DNA of 64,000 nt from an uncultured Formosa sp. Its GTDB lineage: Bacteria; Bacteroidota; Bacteroidia; Flavobacteriales; Flavobacteriaceae. This document shows, piece after piece, positions 45,344 to 53,027 of the stretch. The translations under genes and the position numbers were made by a program. The stretch is from contig CABXZJ010000001.1 in assembly GCA_902516685.1 (NCBI GenBank), positions 60,336-124,335 of the forward strand, given 5' to 3'. The notes beneath the pieces are model-generated. The model was not told the origin of the DNA and did no database searches. It saw only the letters and a list, made by a program, of their open reading frames with translations. Position 1 is the first letter of the stretch. Every line of letters begins with the position of its first letter.

Positions 45344-46198
45344 TTATTCTCCTGAAAGTTGTTTCATTTCTTCTTCAATCATATTGTAAAACTGATCTAT
45401 TTTTGGCATAACCACCACACGTGTTCGGCGGTTTTTAGCACGATTCATGGCATTTTCATTGTCAACCAATGGGACATAACTACTGCGTCCTGCCGCAATT
45501 AATTGTGAAGGATTGACGCCCATTTTTTGAAGTTCTCTAATGACAGATGTTGAACGTTTAACGCTCAAATCCCAGTTATCAACTAGGACACCACTGGCGT
45601 AGCTTCTGCTGTCTGTGTGGCCTTCAATCATGGCTTCAAAATCAGGCTTGTCATTGATGACTTTAGCGACTTTTCCCAAAACAACTTTTGCTTTTTCAGT
45701 AACGACATAGCTGCCGCTTTTGAAAAGTAATTTATCTGAAATAGAAATGAATACCACTCCTTTTTCAACATTAATTTCTATGTCTGGGTCATCAATTCCA
45801 ACTGATTTTTTTAAACTAGAAACAATGGCCAAAGTAACACTGTCTTTTTTGTTGACAGCATCTTGTAACCTTGAAATTTTTAAATCACGTTCTTGCAAGC
45901 TTTCTAATGTTTTTTCAAGATTTTCTGCACCTTTTGTTGTAAGGACAGTCATTTCTTTAGTGCTTGAGAAAAGCGCATCGTTTGTTTTTCTAAGATCTAC
46001 AAGTTGTTCTTTTAAAGCGTCTAGACTGGCATCAGCAACTGCTTTATCAGAAAGACAACTGTTTAATTTAACAGTAGCAGTGTTGAGTAAATCTTGGGTA
46101 GTTTTTAATTCTTTTTGGGCAGCCAATAATTCTTTATTGGGCCCGCAAGAAGTTATAGTAAGTAGGGAAATTAACCCAAGTACAAATATTTTTTTCAT
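45344..46198 (-). CDS. OmpA-family peptidoglycan-binding lipoprotein
   Basis: This 284-residue lipoprotein (lipobox TITSCGPN) has a coiled-coil stalk of about 110 residues (KELKTTQDLLNTATVKL, LQERDLKISRLQDAVNKKD). The C-terminal OmpA domain has LLFKSGSYVVTEKAKVVLGK, IEGHTDSRSYASG, NWDLSVKRSTSVIRELQ and NRAKNRRTRVVVMPK, with the Asp and Arg that bind diaminopimelate present. It probably anchors the outer membrane to peptidoglycan. It is a single-gene unit with a strong terminator. Confidence 0.93.
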   Translation of the reverse strand: MKKIFVLGLISLLTITSCGPNKELLAAQKELKTTQDLLNTATVKLNSCLSDKAVADASLDALKEQLVDLRKTNDALFSSTKEMTVLTTKGAENLEKTLESLQERDLKISRLQDAVNKKDSVTLAIVSSLKKSVGIDDPDIEINVEKGVVFISISDKLLFKSGSYVVTEKAKVVLGKVAKVINDKPDFEAMIEGHTDSRSYASGVLVDNWDLSVKRSTSVIRELQKMGVNPSQLIAAGRSSYVPLVDNENAMNRAKNRRTRVVVMPKIDQFYNMIEEEMKQLSGE

Positions 46199-46267
46199 CT
46201 TGTATTGTTTTTAAAAATGTTATGTAAAACTATAAAATAAACGGACACAAATAAAAAATATTATAAT

Positions 46268-47266
46268 TTAATGTGTATTTAATTTTTTGAATGATTTCGT
46301 TTTCAACACATAGTATTTCAAAACAATTGAATTAATGCCATTGTGTTGCTTTCGATTTTTGTTTTTATATCGATAGGTTAGGGCGTAGGGTAGTAGGCTG
46401 TAAAAACTTAAATGTGCTTTTACGACCGCTGTAAAAGATTTGAATCTTCCCATAAAAAGTAACCTGACTCCAGCAAACCCATCTAAAATTAACCTGATGG
46501 GAATTATCAAAAAGAGAGAATGGTAGCTGTTTTTAGTGATTGTGAGTAGGTTGTTTCTAAAATTTAAAAATGTTTTTTTTGGACTGCTGTCTTTTAAACT
46601 TTGCCCACCCAAGTGGAAAACGGTAGAATTACCAACATAAAAAACCTTCTGGCCATGATGATGCGCTCGCCAACACAAATCAATTTCTTCCATATAAGCA
46701 AAAAATTTAGCATCAAATCCATTGAGATCATTAAAGGTTGTTCGACGTATAAAAAAACAAGCTCCTGATGCCCAAAATAGTGGGCAATTGTTGTCGTATT
46801 GCCCCAAGTCTTCTTCAACTGTGTCAAACATTCTCCCCCTGCAGTAGGTGTAACCTAATTGGTCAATAAAACCACCTGCTGCACCTGCATATTCAAATTT
46901 ATGTGGTTTTTTTTCATCTAATATTTTGGGTTGAATAATGCCAATTTCTGGTTGCTTTTCAAACACTTTAACAACAGGTTTTATCCAATCTTGTGTTACT
47001 CTAACATCTGAATTTAAAAAGCAAAATAAATCTGTATTGATATCTTTTACGGCTTTATTATAGCCTTGGGCATAGCCGTAATTTTTCACCAATTTAACAA
47101 TGTGTATTTGGGGGTATTTTTTTTCAACAAATGCTATGGAGTCATCAGTAGAGCCATTGTCTGCCACATAGATATCATACCCCTTGCTAAAGGCTACAAC
47201 TGAAGGTAAAAACCGTTCTAAAAGCTTTTTCCCGTTCCAATTTAATATGATAACTGCAATTTTCAA
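46268..47266 (-). CDS. Family 2 glycosyltransferase
   Basis: This 332-residue GT-A enzyme shows IAVIILNWNGKKLLERFLPS, DIYVADNGSTDDSIAFV, NYGYAQGYNKAVK and LFCFLNSDVRVTQDW, with the metal-binding acidic motif. GACFFIRRTTFNDLNGFDAKF and YMEEIDLCWRAHHHGQKVFY, the general-base ED region of rhamnosyl-type transferases, follow. A C-terminal amphipathic or membrane stretch (LFLIIPIRLILDGFAGVRLL) suggests membrane association. It probably adds a sugar to a surface polysaccharide or LPS; donor and acceptor are unknown. It overlaps the upstream HSDR_N gene by 4 bases. Confidence 0.93.
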   Translation of the reverse strand: MKIAVIILNWNGKKLLERFLPSVVAFSKGYDIYVADNGSTDDSIAFVEKKYPQIHIVKLVKNYGYAQGYNKAVKDINTDLFCFLNSDVRVTQDWIKPVVKVFEKQPEIGIIQPKILDEKKPHKFEYAGAAGGFIDQLGYTYCRGRMFDTVEEDLGQYDNNCPLFWASGACFFIRRTTFNDLNGFDAKFFAYMEEIDLCWRAHHHGQKVFYVGNSTVFHLGGQSLKDSSPKKTFLNFRNNLLTITKNSYHSLFLIIPIRLILDGFAGVRLLFMGRFKSFTAVVKAHLSFYSLLPYALTYRYKNKNRKQHNGINSIVLKYYVLKTKSFKKLNTH

Positions 47267-47724
47267 GTGAAATTCTTTTTTTGTGAATAATCCGGAAGGG
47301 ATTCTATGAAATTATAACCGTCAGAAGCCAGATTCATATTGCAATAATAATGATCTAACCCATTGGTGACCATTAAAAATGAGGCGTTCAAACAACGGTT
47401 GTAACGGGCAATTTGATCAAATGTATTTTGATTTATATTTACATTTGGCGCTTTGCATTCAACAATACAGTGCACACTTCCATCATTGTTATAAATAACA
47501 ATGTCATATCGTTTTGACAGCTCATCAAGCTTAATTTGTTTCTCTACATTTATTAGGGATGCAGGATATTTTTTTTCTTGTATCAGAAAATTTAAGCAAT
47601 GTTGCCTGACCCATTCTTCTGGCTGTAGTAACACAAATTTTTTGCGAACTTCATCAAAGATATGAGTTTTATTTTCGCTATTTTTGAGTCTAAAGTTGTA
47701 GGATGGAAAATTTAATTTTTTCAC
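47263..47724 (-). CDS. Stand-alone HSDR_N (type I restriction R N-terminus) nuclease-like protein
   Basis: This 153-residue protein carries only the PD-(D/E)xK-like HSDR_N domain found at the N-terminus of type I restriction subunits. It shows RKKFVLLQPEEWVRQHCLNF, DELSKRYDIVIYNNDG (Asp) and VHCIVECKAPNVNIN (ExK), then QIARYNRCLNASFLMVTNG. There is no helicase part and there are no hsdM or hsdS neighbours. Such orphan proteins are widespread next to holA in Bacteroidota and their role is unknown. It is coupled to the glycosyltransferase gene and divergent from holA across 27 bases. Confidence 0.85.
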   Translation of the reverse strand: MKKLNFPSYNFRLKNSENKTHIFDEVRKKFVLLQPEEWVRQHCLNFLIQEKKYPASLINVEKQIKLDELSKRYDIVIYNNDGSVHCIVECKAPNVNINQNTFDQIARYNRCLNASFLMVTNGLDHYYCNMNLASDGYNFIESLPDYSQKKNFT

Positions 47725-47751
47725 AATACAAATTTGCTAATTTTTTTCTAA

Positions 47752-48756
47752 ATGCACACTGCGCAATCCATTATTAATGACTTAAAAGCTGGAAAAGTTC
47801 AATCCTTTTATTTTTTGATGGGGGAGGAACCCTTTTTTATTGATCAAGTTTCTACTTATTTCGAAACAGCGCTGTTGCCCGAAGCCGCTCGCGGTTTTGA
47901 TCAGACCGTTGTTTATGGTAAGGATACTACAATTGATATGCTCGTTTCCAATGCCAAAAGGTACCCAATGATTTCAGATCGACAACTGATTATTGTCAAA
48001 GAAGCTCAAAATTTAAGTCGAACTATAGAGCAGCTTTTGCCATATGCAAAACAACCTCAGCCTTCAACAACCTTGGTTTTGTGTTATAAATACAAGTCAT
48101 TAGACAAGCGTAAAGCCCTTTACAAAGCACTTTCAAAACAGCATATAGTGTTGGACAGTAAACGGATTTATGATAGTGAAATTCCAACTTGGATTTCCAG
48201 TCATCTTCAAAATAAAGCACTTCAGATCACACCAAAGGCGGCTCACTTATTGGCTGAGTTTTTAGGGAATGACTTGGCGAAAATCACCAATGAGCTTGGA
48301 AAGTTAGAACTTGTTGTTGGAGAAGATCGCAATATAACTCCTGAACTTATTGAACACAATATCGGTATTTCAAAGGATTTCAACAACTTCGAGCTTCAAA
48401 ATGCATTGGCTAACGGGAATCAGGTAAAAGCCTATCAAATTGTACAATATTTTTCCAAGAACTCAAACCAACACCCCATCGTTCTCACTATTGCAACACT
48501 TTACAGTTTTTTCTCAAAAATAATGACACTTCATACTGTTGACAGTCAAAACCCACAAGCCATGGCCAAGGCCATAGGGGTGAATCCTTACTTCTTAAAA
48601 GATTACACGACGGCTGCAAGGTATTTTCCGATGCGCCGTATCAGTGGAGTCTTCGAAACCCTCCGACTTATGGATGTCAAAAGTAAGGGTGTAGACGCGA
48701 ATTTAAGCCCTAAAGATTTATATCAGGAGCTCTTATTTCGAATTTTTAAAGTCTAA
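47752..48756 (+). CDS. holA: DNA polymerase III subunit delta HolA
   Basis: HolA opens the beta sliding clamp in the clamp-loader complex. The 334 residues show FYFLMGEEPFFIDQVSTYFE, DMLVSNAKRYPMISDRQLII, RKALYKALSKQHIVLDSKRI and LAEFLGNDLAKITNELGKLE. The C-terminal collar domain (VNPYFLKDYTTAARYFPMRR, LSPKDLYQELLFRI) ends the protein. It is monocistronic and converges on the glucokinase-like pseudogene with 6 bases between stops. Confidence 0.94.
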   Translation: MHTAQSIINDLKAGKVQSFYFLMGEEPFFIDQVSTYFETALLPEAARGFDQTVVYGKDTTIDMLVSNAKRYPMISDRQLIIVKEAQNLSRTIEQLLPYAKQPQPSTTLVLCYKYKSLDKRKALYKALSKQHIVLDSKRIYDSEIPTWISSHLQNKALQITPKAAHLLAEFLGNDLAKITNELGKLELVVGEDRNITPELIEHNIGISKDFNNFELQNALANGNQVKAYQIVQYFSKNSNQHPIVLTIATLYSFFSKIMTLHTVDSQNPQAMAKAIGVNPYFLKDYTTAARYFPMRRISGVFETLRLMDVKSKGVDANLSPKDLYQELLFRIFKV

Positions 48757-48762
48757 TATTTT

Positions 48763-49508
48763 CTATTTCCGCAGTTGTTTTTTGGCAAAGATAGCCGCCC
48801 CTACAATTCCAGCATTGTTTTTTAATTCGGCAGCTTTAAATGGAGTATTTATGTGAATATATTGTTCAAACTGCGCAATTTTCTTACTCACACCGCCCCC
48901 CAAAATAATAAGATCTGGATTAAAACTTTTTTCGATGTGATTTAAAAAGAAATTGACGCGTTTACCCCATTTTTTAAAATCCCATTCCTTGCGTTTTCTT
49001 GCAGCATCAGAAGCAAAAAATTCCATGATATCCCCTTTTTTTCCATATAGTCTCCCGAGTTCAAAATTTGAAAGTAATTCACCATTAAAAAAACACCAGA
49101 CCCAATGCCAGTGCCCAAGGTTATGGTCATAACCAAGCCATTTTGGTTTTTACCCGCTCCGAACTCCATGACTCCCATGGCTGCTGCATCGGCATCATTG
49201 ACTACAAAAAAAGGCGGTCCTATTCTAGATTTAAACAAGGCATCCAGTTGGGTGTCTTGAATGGAAGGGTCTAAATTTCCAAAATGCATTGCTTTCCCAT
49301 TTTTAATAATGGTTGGAAATGATACGCCAACAGGTCCATTCCATTTAAAAGAATAGCAAAGAGTTTCAATGACATCAGAAATGGCTTCTGGCAGGGCTGG
49401 TTTTGGAGTTGGAATGCGTAAACGGTCGCTTACTAATGTGCCATTCTCAGTGTCCACAACAGCGCCTTTTATTCCAGAGCCTCCAACATCGATTCCAAGT
49501 ATTTCCAT
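48763..49508 (-). pseudogene. ppgK: Polyphosphate-glucokinase-like ROK kinase gene split by a frameshift
   Basis: Two overlapping frames make one ROK kinase. The upstream part (from 49508) has [50 protein letters not shown] with the catalytic Asp, and [12 protein letters not shown], after which it leaves the family and stops at 48942. The next frame continues correctly with [53 protein letters not shown] and NAGIVGAAIFAKKQ to 48763. The join is at a run of seven T (minus strand, 49093-49087); eight would restore the frame. The intact enzyme would phosphorylate glucose with polyphosphate or ATP. The cause could be a real mutation, a sequencing error or -1 frameshifting. Confidence 0.8.
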
Positions 49509-49511
49509 AAT

Positions 49512-49988
49512 TTATTGAATTAGTTTCTCAATTTGTAGTTGATATTCGTATTGCAAATCTTCGTGAAGTTTTAGCGTCTTTTTTCGAGATGCCTCAACTT
49601 GCCGATTGTATAAGTTTGTGAGTGTTTTATTATTAAAAATTGATGGCCGAATGGTTTTCATCTTGCAGCAAAAATAAAGTAATAATTCAACCTCTGTTTC
49701 GGGGGCGTTGGAGTAGCGAGAAAATTTTCTAATACGCCGTAGTATTTTACGTATGCTTTTTTTGATAAAAAAATAACGATTGGTGTTGATCTCATCAAAA
49801 AGTTTGTCCAATTGTGATTTGATACTTTGTACATATTGGAGCTCATCTTCAGATTCAAAAATTAAATAGGTGAGGAGCTCTTTGTTTTCAAGTTTAAAAC
49901 GCGCAAGTCGCAAACAGAGCTGTTGAAGCGCTTGGCGGTCTAGATGTGCTAACGCTTTTCTCAGAGTGACGATGCTGGCTGCTTTCAT
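49512..49988 (-). CDS. Conserved protein of unknown function, helical
   Basis: A 158-residue basic protein from the ATG at 49988; an ATG at 50027 would add 13 residues of unlikely coding sequence. It is predicted almost entirely alpha-helical: SIVTLRKALAHLDRQALQQL, LARFKLENKELLTYLIFES, IKKSIRKILRRIRKFSRYS and ETEVELLLYFCCKMKTI. No signal or membrane span is visible. I do not recognise a named domain. It ends 3 bases before the start of the glucokinase-like gene, so the two are probably co-transcribed. Confidence 0.75.
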   Translation of the reverse strand: MKAASIVTLRKALAHLDRQALQQLCLRLARFKLENKELLTYLIFESEDELQYVQSIKSQLDKLFDEINTNRYFFIKKSIRKILRRIRKFSRYSNAPETEVELLLYFCCKMKTIRPSIFNNKTLTNLYNRQVEASRKKTLKLHEDLQYEYQLQIEKLIQ

Positions 49989-50130
49989 AGGCTTTGTAAT
50001 ATTACAATTTTTGAAAAAGACTTGCAATAATGAATTTGTTTTTGTTGCTCACCATTTAATGAAATACTTTATTAATAATTACATAAAGATAAATACAATT
50101 GGAAGCGTATATGTATTTTAGCGGCGAATT

Positions 50131-51153
50131 ATGGATTCTATTACACAAATAGTATTGGGCGCTGCCTGCGGTGAGGCTGTTTTAGGAAAAAAAATAGGTA
50201 ATAAAGCTCTGTTTTTTGGGGCTGTTGGAGGTACGCTACCAGATTTGGATGTGTTTGTTGGTGATTGGTTGTATGACAGCGAAATCCAATCAATGGCCTA
50301 TCATAGAGGCTTTATGCATTCCATTTTTTTTGCAATTCTAGGAAGTCTAATGCTAGGTTTTTTCCAACATTGGGTTTACAGTCGTGGTAAGCGCATCGGT
50401 AAAATAAGGCGTCAAGAGTGGATTAAACTCTTTTTTTGGTCGTTGCTTACCCATTCAATTTTAGATTGCTTTACAGCTTATGGCACACAACTGTTCGCTC
50501 CTTTTTCAAATTACAGAGTTGCCTTTGATAATATCTCAGTAGCCGACCCTTTGTATACACTTCCTTTTTTGATTTGTCTTATTGTAATGATGTTTTTTAA
50601 GCGCAGTTCTAAAACGCGTTCTATTTTATTAAAATTAGCTTTTGGAATCAGTTCTTGTTATATGCTTTTTACCTTAGCAAATAAAGCCTATGTTCACAAC
50701 GTTTTTAAATCATCACTACAAGATCAAGGTATTGAATACCTTCGTTTCAGGACGCAGCCCACGATATTAAACAATATACTTTGGTATGGGATTGCAGAGT
50801 CTGAATCATTTTATCATGCGGCCCTATATTCAATATTAGATGGCTCAAAAGCACCAAAAAAATGGCAAAAAATACCTAAAAACCATGAATTATTGCCTAC
50901 TGAAGATCAGGATATTAAAACTTTAATTTGGTTTTCAAATGGTTTTTACAGCATTTCTGATACGGATGAAAAAGAAGCTTTTATCTTTAAAGATTTAAGG
51001 TATCCACTTATGGATGAAGAGGATTCGAACTCTTCGGTTTTTAGTTTTTTGATTAAAAAGGAAAACAACAATTGGATGCTACAGCCAATTTACATGGACC
51101 AACCTAATGAAAAAAACTTCGAAGATTTTTGGAACCGACTCAAAGGGATTTAA
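50131..51153 (+). CDS. Membrane-bound metal-dependent hydrolase (YbcI/DUF457-like)
   Basis: This 340-residue inner-membrane protein has the YbcI-type motifs MDSITQIVLGAACGEAVLG, GGTLPDLDVFVGDW, HRGFMHSIFFAILGSLML and LTHSILDCFTAYGTQLFAPF, with the conserved His and Asp residues thought to bind metal. Four to five membrane spans are followed by a soluble C-terminal domain of about 150 residues. Members are annotated as metal-dependent hydrolases with no defined substrate. Its stop converges on, and overlaps by 4 bases, the PLP enzyme gene. Confidence 0.88.
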   Translation: MDSITQIVLGAACGEAVLGKKIGNKALFFGAVGGTLPDLDVFVGDWLYDSEIQSMAYHRGFMHSIFFAILGSLMLGFFQHWVYSRGKRIGKIRRQEWIKLFFWSLLTHSILDCFTAYGTQLFAPFSNYRVAFDNISVADPLYTLPFLICLIVMMFFKRSSKTRSILLKLAFGISSCYMLFTLANKAYVHNVFKSSLQDQGIEYLRFRTQPTILNNILWYGIAESESFYHAALYSILDGSKAPKKWQKIPKNHELLPTEDQDIKTLIWFSNGFYSISDTDEKEAFIFKDLRYPLMDEEDSNSSVFSFLIKKENNNWMLQPIYMDQPNEKNFEDFWNRLKGI

Positions 51154-52343
51154 ATAATATTCATAGATTTCATACATTTAAACATGGCTTTGTAAGTACG
51201 ATTGATATCATTGTCAAGTCCCACAGAAAAACGGATTAAGCCTTCGCTGAGGCCCATAATTTTTTGTTCTTCCTCGGATATTTCTGAAGAAGTTGAAGTG
51301 CCAGGGGCGCTAAATAGGGTTTTGTAAAACCCGAGACTAACGGCTAAATATCCTAAGTTTCTATTTTGCATTAACTCCATCAAGGTGTTTGCGTTTTTTA
51401 AGCTTCCCACATCAATTGTAAGCATACCGCCAAATCCAAATTCAGCATTCATTTGAGCTTTAAACACATGGTGTGAAGGGTGCGAAACAAGACCAGGATA
51501 AACAGTTTTTAAACCTAATGATTCAAATTTCTGTGCTAAATACAAGGCATTTGCACTGTGCTGTTTGATGCGAATATGAAGGGTGCGCAGGTTTTTTAGA
51601 ATGGATGCAGCCCGCAAGCTATCCATTGTCGCTCCGAACAACATGGCGGCACCATCGTTAACGTTCCTTAAATTATCAATACATTCTTGAGATCCACAAA
51701 CAACACCTCCAATTGCATCACTGGCACCATTTATAAATTTTGTTAAACTATGTATCACAATGTCTGCGCCAAGTTGTTTTGGGGATATTGATAAAGGCGA
51801 AAAAGTGTTGTCAACAACCAATTGAAGATTGTGTTTTTTAGCAATTTTTGAAAGCGCAGAAATATTGGCAACTTCAAGTAAAGGGTTACTTACAGCTTCA
51901 CAATACAATATTTTACTGTCTTTTGTAATGGCCGCTTCAATTGCCTTTAAATCCCTAATGTCTACAAAAGATGTTTTTATGTTGAGTTTGGATGCGAAGT
52001 TTTTGAGAAAAGCATAGGTACCTCCGTAAATGGTACGACTTGATACTACGTGATCTCCAGCGCTGCAAAGTTGCATGATAACTGAAGTGATGGCTCCCAT
52101 ACCAGATGCTGAGACATTGGAGGTTTCGGTCCCTTCCATGGCTGCAAGTGCTTCACAAAGATAGAGATTTGATGGCGAGCTGTGTCTTGAATATAAATAA
52201 CAGCCATCAGCATTGCCTTCAAAAGTTTCAAACATTGTTTTAGCAGAAAGAAAGGTATAGGTTGATGCATCAGATATTGACGGATTAATACCGCCAAATT
52301 CGCCAAAGTATTGTAAATCTTGAATGGAGTCTGCAGGTTTCAT
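51150..52343 (-). CDS. Cys/Met metabolism PLP-dependent enzyme (lyase/synthase family)
   Basis: This 397-residue fold-type I enzyme belongs to the family of cystathionine gamma-synthase, gamma-lyase and O-acetylhomoserine sulfhydrylase. It shows YSRHSSPSNLYLCEALAAME, NVSASGMGAITSVIMQL, RTIYGGTYAFLKNF with the active-site Tyr, LVVDNTFSPLSISPKQLGAD with the cofactor Asp, and IHSLTKFINGASDAIGG with the PLP Lys. The position of the Cys characteristic of methionine gamma-lyase (YGC) is Gly here, arguing against that enzyme. It is divergent from an Lrp/AsnC regulator that may control it. The exact reaction is undetermined. Confidence 0.9.
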   Translation of the reverse strand: MKPADSIQDLQYFGEFGGINPSISDASTYTFLSAKTMFETFEGNADGCYLYSRHSSPSNLYLCEALAAMEGTETSNVSASGMGAITSVIMQLCSAGDHVVSSRTIYGGTYAFLKNFASKLNIKTSFVDIRDLKAIEAAITKDSKILYCEAVSNPLLEVANISALSKIAKKHNLQLVVDNTFSPLSISPKQLGADIVIHSLTKFINGASDAIGGVVCGSQECIDNLRNVNDGAAMLFGATMDSLRAASILKNLRTLHIRIKQHSANALYLAQKFESLGLKTVYPGLVSHPSHHVFKAQMNAEFGFGGMLTIDVGSLKNANTLMELMQNRNLGYLAVSLGFYKTLFSAPGTSTSSEISEEEQKIMGLSEGLIRFSVGLDNDINRTYKAMFKCMKSMNII

Positions 52344-52501
52344 ATTTAAATAAATTTATTTTTTATCAAATATCAATATAAAATGATTTAAAAACAATAG
52401 AATTATATTTATAATGAAAATAAATCTTAATTAAGTGTAATAATTAGATAATTATTTTATAAATTTATTTTTAATTATACATTTAATGTTTTTTTTTCGA
52501 T
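52344..52501. other. Divergent regulatory gap between the PLP enzyme and Lrp-family genes
   Basis: A very AT-rich 158-base intergenic region. It contains A/T-rich palindromic stretches such as TTATATTTATAA (52407-52418), the kind of sequence that Lrp/AsnC octamers bind. No coding potential, tRNA or clear TAnnTTTG element is seen. Shared control of both genes is inferred from the divergent arrangement alone. Confidence 0.4.
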
Positions 52502-52960
52502 ATGAAATTAGATTCTCTAGACCTTTCCATCCTTAGACTTATCCAAAAGGACGCTAAACTCACAAACAAAGCACTTTCATCAAAACTTTCCCTGTCTGTA
52601 ACGGCCATTTATGAGCGCATAAAAAAGTTAGAGAGATCAGGAGTAATTACTAACTATGTAACGCTGGTTTCCAAAGAAAAATTAGCGAAGTCATTTATTG
52701 CTTTTTGCCATATTAAACTAACTCAACACACCCAAAACAATGTAAAACAGTTTGAAAAAGAGGTGGTTAAAATTGAAGAAGTTTTGGAATGTTACCATTT
52801 AAGTGGTGATTATGATTATCTTTTGAAAGTACATGTTGAAGATATGGAAGCCTACCGTCAATTTATGCTTGAAAAGCTTACAAAATTAAACCACATTGGA
52901 AGTACTCACAGCATGTTTATGATCAATCAAGTAAAACATACTACAGCCCTTAATATTTAG
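52502..52960 (+). CDS. Lrp/AsnC family transcriptional regulator
   Basis: This 152-residue feast/famine regulator has an N-terminal winged helix (LDLSILRLIQKDAKLTNKAL, LSLSVTAIYERIKKLERSGV) and a C-terminal RAM ligand-binding domain (FIAFCHIKLTQHT, VLECYHLSGDYDYLLKVHVE, LNHIGSTHSMFMINQVKHTT). The RAM domain senses amino acids. Its divergence from a Cys/Met-metabolism enzyme suggests it regulates that gene in response to a sulfur or other amino acid; this is inference. Confidence 0.93.
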   Translation: MKLDSLDLSILRLIQKDAKLTNKALSSKLSLSVTAIYERIKKLERSGVITNYVTLVSKEKLAKSFIAFCHIKLTQHTQNNVKQFEKEVVKIEEVLECYHLSGDYDYLLKVHVEDMEAYRQFMLEKLTKLNHIGSTHSMFMINQVKHTTALNI

Positions 52961-52974
52961 ATAAAAAATCGCTT

Positions 52975-53001
52975 TTGATTACAATGAAGTTTGTATTTTT
53001 G
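52975..53001 (+). promoter_or_regulatory. Promoter of lpdA (TTG, 16-base spacer, TATTTTTG)
   Basis: A TTG at 52975-52977 and a TATTTTTG at 52994-53001, separated by 16 bases, match the two-part Bacteroidota promoter. The -7 element ends 26 bases before the lpdA ATG. This indicates that lpdA is transcribed separately from the Lrp gene. Confidence 0.55.
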
Positions 53002-53027
53002 TCATTGTTTAAATTAAACTATTTTTT

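Noticed and set aside
45720..46214. Open frame of 164 codons on the plus strand
   Set aside because: Antisense to the OmpA lipoprotein coiled-coil region; a Ser/Thr/Phe-rich shadow without motifs.
47263..47724. Remnant of a restriction-modification or defence island
   Set aside because: Only the single HSDR_N domain is present; neighbours are core genes (glycosyltransferase, holA), and there are no methylase, helicase, toxin or mobility genes.
51150..52343. Methionine gamma-lyase
   Set aside because: The catalytic-site Cys typical of that enzyme is Gly in this protein (YGGTYAF), so the specific name is not supported.
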